NCBI RefSeq assembly: GCF_910596095.1
Contig: NC_056544.1
Coordinates: forward strand, 11,455,155-11,519,154
DNA length: 64,000 bases
Direction: 5' to 3'
DNA from: Thunnus maccoyii
Taxonomy: Eukaryota > Chordata > Actinopteri > Scombriformes > Scombridae
Below, in pieces: positions 11,901-64,000 of this stretch. Both the position numbers and the translations under genes were made by a program. The notes beneath the pieces are model-generated. The model was given only the letters and a program-made list of their open reading frames with translations, was not told the origin of the DNA and ran no database searches. Position 1 is the first letter of the stretch. Each line of letters begins with the position of its first letter.

Positions 11901-13792
11901 CAAGAAATCTAATCCACCAGAAAAGTGCCAATATTTGTTCTCATTTTAGCTCCTTTTGGTCTCCACTAACACTTGAGTGAAATATCTGGCTCTTTAGCTG
12001 CTAAATGATCCCTAATGTCGCTAACTTTGTGTGTCTGCTGTTTGACAGTGGGCAGGTACTGAACAAAGAGCTTTTTTTGCTGAAAACAGCTGCCTGCTGC
12101 TGGAAAGTTGATGAGAGCACTGGGAACTAAAAAAAAAAAAGAGTTGCTGGCTGTAAAACTGAAAAGTTGAAAGATGCTAAAACACTCTGTAGAGCTGAGA
12201 ATACACAGTCCAAAAACTTCATGATTCATAAACCACTCTACAATTGTTCAAATATTTTGTTGGAGTAGGAATGATATGATGTGCCTAGAGGCCAAATAAA
12301 AGAAGCAAACTGCAGGTCAGTGACTCCGGATAGCACTCAAGAGAAAATACGATCCATAAGGGATGTGATGGTGAAGCTGAAGGGTTGAACCTCATGCCTG
12401 CAGAGTGTCACGGAAGTGATCAGGCAGGAAGAACAAATCCAAAGTCACATCCAGTGTTACACGCTCATTCGGCAATGGTGACGGCGGGTTATGTAAACAA
12501 TCTTGACTTGCATTCAACACTCAAAAGACAAGTTTATAGTGTTTGTGTTTTGTGTGGATGAGAACACTCTGTCTACAAGTACAGTACTACAGCAATGCTC
12601 AAGAATACATAAAGTGCAGTATCTGTGAGTGTATATCCGTAAAAAGCAAAGAATCGTTCTTCACTGCTCTCCCCACCAGCTGTTGGTCATAGGTTCAGTC
12701 CTGTGTCAGATGCTCCAGCTCCCTAGGTTATTTCAGTTACTCTAGACAGCACCGGTGTTTAGCTGTGAGTCCTTAATCACAGGAGGACCTTTTCTCACTC
12801 CCCGGCGATAAACAAAGAGATTGGGTGGGGGTGAAGCTGATGTTGCCTCTGGTCACAGATAGAGAGCGCCATCGTGACAGCACCCATGCTCTCTATAGCT
12901 TTTATCTACCTCTGCTTTTTATAGTCAGAGGCCCTTCATGTGACTCTTCCTGGTACGCTTGGAGCATGTGAAAGGCAAAGAGGCTGTCTCTGAGGAAATA
13001 GGCAACTTCACAACAAATGGCACCTCAGGGACCAGAGGAAAAGCCTGAGTATGCAAAGTCAGTTGGAGTGAGAGTAAGACAGCTGAGCTTGAGGGCCAAG
13101 CCGGGCGACAGCTTAATGTTTATACTCTGGAGGAACGCAGAGAGGAAGTAATTAGGGAATTATGGAGTACAGTTTAAAGTTGATTAACAATATGCTCACT
13201 ATGATTAGGGGTGAGGGAAGGGAGAGGGGCGGGAGGGGGGTTAGAAAGAGGGAAAGAGAAGTAGAAGGAGGTGATCTGTCATGCTTCTCCTCGTTGTAAA
13301 TCAGACGTCCATATTTAGTTGGAGAGAGGGAAGGCCCAGCAGTAATGTAAACAAAGCCTGGGAGAGGGAGGAAGCAGGGAGAGTACATCAACACTAATGT
13401 TTGAGTCCATTGCCCCAGCACGGCATTCAACGTGGTCTTCAGGGAGAGACGAGCAGGACATGAAAGGGGCTGATCAGGTTTCAAATAAAGATAAAGAGTC
13501 TAATAGAAAGCCAGCTGTATTTCTCTTTTTGGATTTTTAAATTTGTTTCAAGAGTCTTAAAGCTCTGATGAGTGCTTATGAGCAGGCCCAGACTTTTTTC
13601 AAGTGTGAGGAAGTGAGGATTGGACCAGAGGCACTATAGCTTTACCTGGATTTGGAATATCAAGACACACTGGATCACTGCCATATGTCATGTCACAAAA
13701 AAATGCTGTGAAGTTCATTTGAGAAACCAGAGAGAAACAGATCAGAGAAAGTTCCTGGGACCAAAGTCAGCAGACTTAACTATCCGTTCACC
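8968..13792. other. Intron/upstream region before the C2/B3/D5-like first exon
   Basis: No further coding exon was recognised. ORFs here are short and of background composition. The last few hundred bases before 13793 presumably contain a promoter and 5'UTR for the next first exon, but I saw no TATA box or CCAAT box that I would defend. The ATG at 13793 has a good ACCATGA context. Confidence 0.45.
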
Positions 13793-55192
<41,400 letters not shown>

Positions 55193-58100
55193 CACCAGTC
55201 AAAAGCTGTTTTTCTTTTGGCCTTTTTTTGTTTATTTTTCTTGATTTCGGTGCCTCATCCTCTGTCACTCCCCTTCTCCCACCCCAACCAAACACCGCCG
55301 CCTCTGGTTTCCCCCCGGACAGGGTGACAGCAAGCCTCGGGGGTGGGGAGTACGGTCGTGCGGGTGGGTGTGGGGGGTGTTAAGAAAGTCTGCGGTTTTA
55401 CACAGCAGTCGCTTGCACTGGAGAGAGACAGATAGACTGAGTCACTGTTCCAGTAGAGGACAGGAAATCAAGTTTCTGAGCGGTCCTTTGTGTTCTGTGT
55501 CTTTGAGTCAGACATACTGTGGATAACGTCCTACAGAGACAATGAGAAGTTAAAAAAAAACTTTTTACCAGCCAACCCAAGGTCTACTACAACAAATGAC
55601 AGAACTGTCTTCCTCTTCTGGAGTATTTGCAGAGAAAGCGAGGAAGTGATGAATGACACAACAAAGTCTTGTAAGACATCTTGCCAAACTTGCAATTTAC
55701 AGGGACAATGCTGTTTTGCTTGCCTTTTAATTTTTTTTTCTCTCTTTTGTTGTTTATTCATTGTTTTTCATTTAGGGCCATACATACTTCAAAGCAGTGT
55801 AAGCAAAGTAAATGCAGAAAAGAGCAGAAAGGAGCTGTGCATGATTTAATGCAGGAAACTTTAAATGTAGCAGACATTTTGAGTGACTCTATCATTATTA
55901 TTGTAAACAGCATGTAGCACTCCTTTCAGCTAGTGTTGCACAGTCCATGTAATTGTGTTCAACAGGCAAGTTACTTTAGAAGAAGGATATGATTATAATG
56001 AACTGGCTGACAGTACATATTTTAAAGTTTTCAGTTGTTTCCAGCTTATTGTTTCCATTTTTGTAATCCTAAACTATTTTATTGTCAGCAACAAAACTGA
56101 GCCAGGGTCAGTAGTGTTGGACAGTCAAAGAATTGCATCCAAAGTAATGTGGGCTGTGCACATGGTGCCTCCTGGTGTTGACAAGTGGAACTGAAGGTCT
56201 GGCATCAAAGGCAAATGATTTGCAAGGTTTTGCATAGGCCTACATGGAAAATACATTCAAAACGTATTTAACTGTAGGACTACCCAAAATATCAGTTACG
56301 TTTCAGTTTTGTTGCTCGTTTTAAATATTTTTCTTTCATTTTTGTAATTTGAAGTCACTAATGTTTTTGGGGTTTTTTTTTTTTGCATCCTTGATATTTT
56401 TGGCACCCATTTTTTATCAGTTTGCCTTCAAGTTTAGCACTTTAGAGTTTTGTTCATAGCTAGCCCTCATTGTGATTTTGAAGGGCTTGAGCCAAAACAT
56501 TAGCACAATGGAGGATGTTGACTGAGAAACAGTTTGTTATTGGCTGTCATGCAACCAGCACGGACATCATGCAAACACTAAATGCTAAAGTACAGCTATC
56601 CATTAAAGTCCATTGTTGTTGCTATATAACGTGTCAAACACAACATCCACCCGCATATATTACTGGACTAATAAGGGCGGCCTATTAGACGTACACGAGT
56701 TGCAAAGAAGGATGTCAGCATCGTTGTAACTGTAAAAACCCAGAAGGTTACCAAGAGACAGTTTCCTATGCCAGAATTTTTTCATCCTCTTTCCTCTCAT
56801 TGATCAATATTTCGCTCTTCACAGGGACATAGTCAATGACAAAACAAGTGCCAAGCAAGCATGACACAACCCGTACTGTAATTTCCATTTTGCCACTGGC
56901 TACTTTCCATCAGTGACTGATAAAGTTGGTTGATTGTAGCACCCTGTGTGCCAATCTGACCCTAGTGTCTCTGTTCCTTTTTTTTTTTTTTTTTTTAAAT
57001 CTAACTCCTGTTCAAACAGTAACTGAAACTGATATTGTCTTAAAACAGTGATGTGTTTTTGTGTGTGAGTGAATGACTGGGTTGACTTTTTTTTTTTTTT
57101 TTTTTTGGATGTATTTGCTAAGAAAAAACCAAAGCACTTTGTATGGTACTTTTACAGTTCTGCACTTCCAGTACAGTTGAACATGTATAACATGACTATT
57201 TCACTGTTTTTCTGTTGGCAAAAGGCCTGGTGGATGAGTTGAATTGCACGGGCTGGACCACTACAGCTCTTAAAGGTTGGCTGTCAGAGGGACTGAAGTT
57301 TTTTTTTTGTTGTTGTTGTTGTTGTTCTTTTTATAATTGACTGTACGGAAAAAAAAAAATGTTTTGTTGAAATGCATGACATTGGCTGCCAGATTCAAAC
57401 AATATGAAGAGTATACGGAATACTTATACAAAACTTAGCCTGTGGAGAAACTTGTTTTATTTTATTACCACGATACAGTAAATCATGTTTTAATGTGTGA
57501 ACGAGAAGGTTTTTTGTTTTTGTTTTTTTTTTGGACGCCTTATTTTCTTTGGTCATAGATGTGTTCACTGACATGCTGGAGTAAAACATGTGCAATCCTT
57601 TCTGTAGCCATAAACAGCACCAAACAGACCAACACTCAAGGATGCCTTCAACTCTAAGGACTATTTAACAACAGCTTAACCAGCACAACATGCGAAGATT
57701 CAGCCTGACTCTCTGCGTGTCACTAATTGTTTTATTTTGTACATTTTCCTCACAGTGCTTCATGTACAGTTTATTTATTATTTCTATATTATCTGTCAGA
57801 GACAATGGAACAGTAGACTTTTTTTAGTCTGAGGTTTAGTACATATGTGTAGTTTGATTTGTGCGAATGTCAAACAGGACAGATTTCAATTATTACTCAG
57901 CTTTTTTTTTGTTTTTTTTCCTTCTCATTTCATTTCTTTGTGTCTGCAAATAACATTATGCATAAGCAAAAATACTCACTTTCATGTTTTTCTTGGTATA
58001 AAAATAGTTGAGTGACAGATTTCCATCTGTGGTTTTCTGGAACATTTCTCCTTTTTCTTGTCTTCCTCTGTTTCCTCTGATCTGGTCAGATCACGTAATC

Positions 58101-58345
58101 ATGAAGGATCTCACAGTACGTGTGCTGATCTGAGACTTCTTTAATTCATAGTGAAGATGATTTAGTCGTACAGCCTCAACACTCATCCTAGATCAGTATT
58201 TCTTTTCTTTGAGATTTTATGAACATGGGTCATGAACTAAGACTCTGCAGCTTTGACAATCCAAACTCTGCTGTTTAACTGCGGCTGTGTTCGCCCTCTC
58301 CAACTAGAACTGTATGCCTTGCCAATAAAGGAAAAACTCTTCACT
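55193..58345 (+). other. pde4c: pde4c 3' untranslated region
   Basis: From the TAG at 55190-55192 to about 16 bases past the AATAAA is roughly 3.1 kb without a credible coding region. It holds several long T runs (about 56367-56383, 56979-56996, 57087-57106) and an AU-rich TTATTTATTA element at 57771-57780, which can affect mRNA stability. The cleavage site is estimated. Confidence 0.7.
58324..58329 (+). terminator. pde4c poly(A) signal AATAAA
   Basis: Canonical AATAAA followed within 25-40 bases by a T/GT-rich downstream element (TTTGATGTCTTGTTCTC). It is the first canonical AATAAA I found in a convincing 3'-end setting after the stop codon. Confidence 0.75.
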
Positions 58346-58864
58346 CTTTGATGTCTTGTTCTCTGCTTTTATGAGGATACTAAATCATAAAATTAAAAGA
58401 GAAAAATAAAATAATCCTCTGTTTAACTAAGCACATTTTATGATTTTATATTATTATCATTATTTATGTTTTCATTCCAACAAATTAATGATTCAACAAG
58501 TTCTTATTGTTTACAATTATTACACACAAATCTCTTCACATGCAGCAGCCTGCTGACCGGTCAGTCAGTCAAACTAACGCTGTGAGGACAAACACTGTTT
58601 AAACCCAACATAACTTTATTTTAAATTCTAGTTTCCAAAGATACTAAATATATCAGGCTGAATTTGGGGAAAATGTGTATAGAATATGCAAAAGGTGCAG
58701 CCATGAAAACATGGAGATTTACAGTTTGAATAGTTCACACAGTGTGAACATTATATAGCAGCTTCACTGAAGAGGAGGATGATACATGATAATGTCAGAC
58801 AGTGTTGAAGGAGGTGATTTTAACAACCTGAGAGGAAATAAAAAGTGAATATTGTATGTTAAGC

Positions 58865-59245
58865 AGTGGTGGAACATAACTAAATAAATTTACTAAGTAC
58901 TGAGATACAGTTTTGAGGTAGATGTATTTGACAGCTGTACTAGTGTTACTAGTTGCTTTGCAGATTTATATTTTACATACAAAACATATTATCAACCCCT
59001 TAAATATAATCATTTATCATAGATGTATCTACCAAACAGTATAAAAGTAAAGTAGTTAGAATAAGCTCCACCTCAACCAGCTATAACATTAAAACGCTGC
59101 TGACATGTTAATGCATCTCAACCAATCATATAATACTTATAACAAAACACTGTGGTGGTCATTCTACATAACACATACTACTTTGATACTTAAAGTGCAT
59201 TTTGCTGATGATATTTACTACTTTAAATACTTCATCCACTACTAA
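58865..59245. repeat. Degenerate dispersed percomorph repeat
   Basis: It starts AGCAGTGGTGGAACATAACT, contains GTTACTAGTTGCTTTGCAGAT and AGCTCCACCTCAACCAGCTAT, and ends TACTTCATCCACTACTAATG. I recognise these as fragments of a very common percomorph repeat. Borders are approximate. Confidence 0.7.
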
Positions 59246-59962
59246 TGTTCTGTTCTGCTCTCTAACGGTTCACAAAAACATATTTAACATTGTTTCATCA
59301 CCTTGAAACTTCATGACTTAGAGTTTGGACTTTTAGATACTTAAAGTATAAAAAAAATGTCCTGGAGCTCTGATGGAGCTTTATTACTAATAATGTCACT
59401 GTATGAACTGCTGTGTCAGGTGCGTAAATGTGCACAGCACTTCTTTTGTTTTGGTATGGGCAGAAATATGTGTCACTAGAAACAGAATTTGAATAATTTA
59501 TATTTGAATTTGACTTGTTCAATTTTAACAATTGCGTTGAAAAACTGAATCTGAATAGCATGATATGAAATTGAATTTTTTAGCTTGGAACTAAATCCCA
59601 ATAAAGTTGAAACTGAATATGATATATGAAAATGAATTCAGTTGCTCTGAAAGTGTGTTTGAATGACATGAATGAAAATATCTGAATATCTATCTGAATT
59701 GCAAAACACACAAACATAATCTATATTTAGACTAAATCTCTTCAACATTTATTTTACAGGGTGAATGCGATGTACTAAATGCTAATACTAATGCAATATT
59801 TATACACAACTGTCCTTTCAATTTTAATGACATTATGAGTTATGGAGGCCTTTTGTACATCACAATCGAATCTGGCTTGCCTTCACTTTTCTCAAAGATC
59901 ACAGGAACAGCAGCAGCTTTTTTTTCCCTCTCTGTCAAGCACTGACAACTTCTTTAAGCAAC

Positions 59963-60163
59963 ATGCCCATCCTGGCTCTGGGTGGGATTCTGGGCAATTT
60001 GGTCACTAAATTTGTGAGGAGACTCCTGGAGCCTTTCCTGCACAGGGAGAGAGAGAGGGTGACAGAGATGATGAGAACACTTCATTCTCTGTCAGACCCT
60101 TTGACCAAAATCCACCTTATTCAACAACCAGCACCATGTACATCAGATCAGATAAGCACATAA
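59963..60163 (+). other. Small open reading frame of unknown status
   Basis: The ATG has A at -3 and the frame encodes 66 residues with a hydrophobic start (MPILALGGILGNLV) followed by a basic amphipathic stretch (FVRRLLEPFLHRERERV). It is not recognised as any family. Flanking DNA is AT-rich intergenic with repeats. It could be a micropeptide gene, an exon or a chance ORF. Confidence 0.2.
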
Positions 60164-60377
60164 GGACTACGTTACCTTTGAGGTGGGCTACGTCCCACTA
60201 TGCAGTCTTGATGAGTGAAGGAAATGGGCAGAACATAACCAACCTGTTGTATTCTCAGTCTCACACCATTCAGCAGAAGGCTACAAAGAATAGTATCGAC
60301 AGGTATTTAAAAGGGCTGTATTCATTTATTTATGGAACTAGTACAGCTCAGGTGGAGTGTTTTTGACATGCAGATTT

Positions 60378-61129
60378 CTAAACTGAAAATATGAGTAAAA
60401 CCCAATATAAATTGTAGTAATATAATTTTGACTCCAGTAGGGGGACCAGCATGTGTCTGCAACCAGTGGTGTGGCACAAAGCTCTGACTGGGATCCTTGC
60501 ATATGCAGCCTCACTGGGGTCCCATCCCAATTTTACTACTATTTTATTACTTTCCCAATCTCCTTCTTGTGACTTGTGACTACCATCTTTGTTCAGCTCA
60601 ATGATGACTTTCCATTCATTATTTTGTTTCGTGCTGTTTCTTGACACTACAGTAATTGTCAGCCTACTGCTTGAGGCTGTGTCTGAGATTTTTACTCTTT
60701 TGAGATTGTCATCAGAATCCTCACATGAACTACTTTATCTTTCAAAGTTAGCCTTTTTTCTCCTTTTTCTGGTAGCGGATCTGTTGCCAGTTGATTCCAC
60801 TATAATCCCAATCATCATCTAAAGTCTCTGCAATGATTTCTACATTCACGACACAATTGTTGCAGATCTGCCAAAACCTTTCAAAATCGCTTATCCTCTG
60901 TTCACACCGCTCCACCTTGACTTTCAGATTCCCACCTGTTTTATTCCTCTGAAGATACCTTCTTGTTACTCTGGTTATTTCTCATACAAAAAATAGCAAA
61001 CATGTCATTTTTTATGTTAGGGTATTAAATATTTACATGTTTTAGTTTATCAGATTTCACACAGCTGTCTCTGCAGACACAAAAGGCTTTATATTGCTTT
61101 TTTAGTCACATATACCATGTGGAAACACA
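60378..61129. other. Intergenic sequence between pde4c and the next promoter
   Basis: Short ORFs on both strands with no recognisable domain and no clear splice structure. Confidence 0.5.
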
Positions 61130-61445
61130 CACTGAGGTGGAAAATCAGTGGAGTGCATGAAACATGCATGAAGAATCTGACTTAAGTAAAAGTACATAAG
61201 TATTAGCAGTTTGATGTAATTAAAGTATTGCAGTAAAAGTAGTGGTTTGGTCCCTCTGACTGACATGATTATTAATACTAAAGCATCAGTGTGTAAGCAG
61301 CATGTTACTATTGTAGCTGCTGGAGGTGGAGCTAGTTTCAACTACTTTATATATAGTTAGCTGGTTTAGTTTAGTGGTTCCCAGCCTAGGAGTTGTGCCC
61401 CTTCAAAGGGTCACCAGATAAATCTGAGGGGTCGTGAGATGATTT
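61130..61445. repeat. Dispersed percomorph repeat
   Basis: It contains AAGTAAAAGTACATAAGTAT, TATTGCAGTAAAAGTAGTGG, TAGCTGCTGGAGGTGGAGCT and GGGTCACCAGATAAATCTGA, a string of phrases shared by a very abundant percomorph repeat. It is related to the fragments at 58865-59245. Confidence 0.75.
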
Positions 61446-61745
61446 ATTTCTCATACATAAATCTATTTTCAGTTTTTGGAATTATTTTTCAATTTGTGGT
61501 CAAGGGAAAGGTTATCTTTTCTGCGTATTGGGTTTTATTAAGGTCAGAAGAATATTTGATGAGGAAAATGTGTGTGATTTTGCAAGTTTTCCACTTGTTT
61601 TTTTGCACACATACGGCAGTTGGATGTGTGGGACCCAAACAATGAGGAGGTTAAGCCAATATGAACAGAACAGAACACAAGGGTGTGATTATTAGCTCTT
61701 TCTTATCAATAAAAATGATTAAAGCCTCTCAATAATATATAGCAA

Positions 61746-61915
61746 GGGGCGGGGGCGGGGCTCTGCGCGCTTGAGTGGCCGCTCTTCTCTGATTGGTCAG
61801 TTGTCCTGCCAGTCATTCTTACGCCGGAGCTGTCAATCACAAGCAACTGCAGGTGCAAAGCTGGGCTCTGGGCTAGCCGCTGCAGCAAGGCTGAGGACAA
61901 AACACACATTTCACG
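61746..61915 (+). promoter_or_regulatory. GC-box/CCAAT promoter and first non-coding exon of a downstream gene
   Basis: Two adjoining GC boxes form GGGGCGGGGGCGGGG (61746-61760). An inverted CCAAT box (ATTGG, 61792-61796) and a second CAAT-type site follow. The transcribed part seems to end at a good donor, TCACG|GTAAGA at 61915/61916, with no ATG-led frame before it, so this would be a 5'UTR exon. TATA-less, housekeeping-type architecture. The gene cannot be named because its coding exons lie beyond the window. Confidence 0.55.
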
Positions 61916-64000
61916 GTAAGACCTGCTCTCTTTTGTCACTGCGGTGCTCTGTGCAGCAGCGACAGATAGCAGGTGGATCATTTGTCGCTTGTGAGATCTG
62001 AAGAGACTGAAATTTTAGTGGTAAATAAGGAAGAGTAACCTTCATTTGACATAGCTGGGATGCTTAGCTAGCTCCTGCTGCCACTTATAAATACTGGTAA
62101 CGGTGCGGTGTGTTAGCATTAAAGGTAGCGATGCCTGGTTGCATTTTTAAAAGGGTGAAAAACTGTTAAACGTATTACGGCCACCTCTTTAACAATCGCT
62201 TGATCGTTGATTTTGCGTAATGTAATATACAACAGCACGTATTGTGTTGCATATTCCTGCTCTCTGCTGCTAACATGATGCCAGACTGTCAGTATCAGGC
62301 AGCTAATTACACCTTCAGTAGCGAGCTGACGCTGATAAGCTCTGTGTGGATGTGTGGTGTCGTTTAAGCCGTTTAAACTGGGGGCATGTTGTGTTCACAA
62401 ACAGTCGCTGACAGTTATTCTCTGTCTTTTTGTTTGCTGTGGCCTACAAGGTAAATTCTGGTCAGCCATATGGTCATTCATAATTGGCTGGCTAGCCGAG
62501 CTTCCCTGCCTCCCCTGGATGGGAAAAGATAGTCAGTTTAGCTGATGCTTAGCCCGTTAAGCCCCGTTACTTCCGTCCTCTTATCTTTTGTGGGGCTTTC
62601 CTTGTCCGACCAGTATTATTGACACACATTGAAACACTGGAGGCTGTACGTGATTATTGGCTGCTTGTGTTGACACAGCCTCTCGGCGAAACGGTTGCAT
62701 CATTTTATCCCCTGATTAAGTTATGTAAATGAGGCTGCTTCCTTGGGAACCATATGGAGTAGTCATAGAGCAGACTATGACCTTATTTAACTCTGCCGCT
62801 GGTTAAAGTATACATATGTAAGGCTGTTCAACACTAGCATATGGGTTCAGATGGTTTTCTACTTGTCTGGGTGAAGAATGGTGCTGATCTGCGCATAAGT
62901 CTCTTGGTATCCTTTGCAGATATTCTTCATAATGGTAATAAGTGACTGCTAACACAGGGCCTGTCATGATGTGTTTCATGGATGCATATGTGAGTTCGGA
63001 AGAGAGCAAACCAGCCAAAATAGTAAAGCAATCAGTCTAGCAAATTCATTTGATATTTGACCTCGCTTGCTACATACTTTCTGCCTTGAAAAAGATGTGA
63101 AAATGCTCACATTTGTTTGTCAATTCAGTACAGAAACACTATTAAATATGTTGTCATAAACAATCCTTTCCTCAGGCTTGTTTTACATCTTTTAACTCTC
63201 TGAAATATGCCAGAAATGTTGCATATACTGCATATAAATAGGGGGTATTTTTGCCTTTTTTTAGATAGTGACAGTAGGAAATGATGAGGAGAGAAAGAGG
63301 GATCAGTATGAGATATGTGATGACATACAACAAAGGTCTGTTGGGAGAGGATGAACTGATGTGCAGCAATTAACTGGTCAGCATCTTAAACCCTCAAGCA
63401 TAATGTTTTTAATCATTATTTCTCATTTTGTCTACACAATGTTTAAGATATCTGTGACTCAGAGGTGTTGACATTAACGTATAGCTCAGGAAAGTGATAC
63501 CTGAATCTGCACCGTCTGTCAAAAAATCGCTTCAGAGGATGTCTAAAAGTCATATCATAGGTTTCATCTTGCTCATCTGGTTGTCACACATTTCTTTCTC
63601 AAAGGCCTACTGTGTAGTTTGTCTTGAAACACTTCATCCACAGACTAATTGAAATAAACTCTGTATGAACTGACAAGTGATGTGTTGATCTATCTTGTGT
63701 TTTATGAAATAGTAAAGAGGCAGGATTGTTCATTTTCTTTATTCTTTTTTACCAGCACCAAACAGGAAATGTTTCAGCTAGTTGCAGAGGAAGCGTACTT
63801 GTATGACGCGCTCACACCTGCACAATCTAAACACAAATACAACTACTCTGCTATAAATACCACTTTGGTGACGTAAATAATGTGGAGTTTTTGCTGACAC
63901 TGATTTTAGATTGCAGTAGTGTTGTATCACATTTTTTGTGAGGTGTGTCTATTATTTGGTCCACCCCCCCTGTACAGAAGAACGTGCTGTTTCCTCAAGT
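61916..64000 (+). other. Probable first intron of the downstream gene
   Basis: No further exon was recognised with confidence. The first 700 bases are GC-richer than the rest, as is common just inside a CpG-type promoter. Short ORFs (for example 62354-62545 and 63682-63876) show no recognisable domain. Confidence 0.35.

Overview
This is a vertebrate genomic window, almost certainly from a spiny-rayed (percomorph) teleost. The reasons are split genes with GT-AG introns, long CA/TG, GA/CT and TA microsatellites, and several dispersed repeat families that I recognise from percomorph genomes. The species cannot be named from the sequence. The window holds two complete protein-coding genes on the + strand and what looks like the promoter and first non-coding exon of a third. 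There is no sign of bacterial genes, CRISPR arrays or rRNA, and I found no tRNA.

Layout. Positions 1-60 are the end of a TTAA-bounded repeat. Positions 1625-5561 hold ifi30/GILT (7 coding exons, 257 aa), the lysosomal thiol reductase of antigen processing, with a short TATA/CCAAT promoter just upstream. From about 8.7 kb to 58.3 kb the window is one cAMP-specific phosphodiesterase 4 gene. I call it pde4c from its residues and from linkage to ifi30, since human IFI30 and PDE4C are neighbours on 19p13.11. Fifteen coding exons (13793-55192) give a 769-residue long form with UCR1, UCR2, the HD-type catalytic domain and a C-terminal tail with ERK-type sites. The 3'UTR runs about 3.1 kb to a poly(A) signal at 58324.

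The main result of the reading is that the pde4c locus carries at least five alternative N-terminal coding exons. They are a B1/D7-like internal N-terminal exon (8759-8967), a C2/B3/D5-like first exon (13793-14055), a D3-like first exon with an RRHS PKA-type site (19710-19783), an unassigned first exon (30342-30469), and a D6/B5-like super-short first exon (51514-51561). The four long-form exons all end in phase 2 and join in frame to the common exon at 45456. The super-short exon ends in phase 0 and joins the UCR2 exon at 52265, so it lacks UCR1. Most of these exons are hidden from ORF searches because they are 48-209 bases long.

Between the exons lie several non-autonomous DNA transposons with clear termini, including a TTAA-type element at 17292-17683, a TTAA-type element nested in an older repeat at 34090-34464, and a hAT-type element with an 8-bp target duplication at 40151-40509. 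There is also a cluster of three perfect MEF2 consensus sites (41688-41887), a large hairpin (43409-43492), and microsatellites abutting three pde4c splice acceptors. Downstream of pde4c are degenerate repeats. A GC-box/CCAAT promoter and a donor site at 61746-61915 probably start the next gene, whose coding part lies beyond the window.
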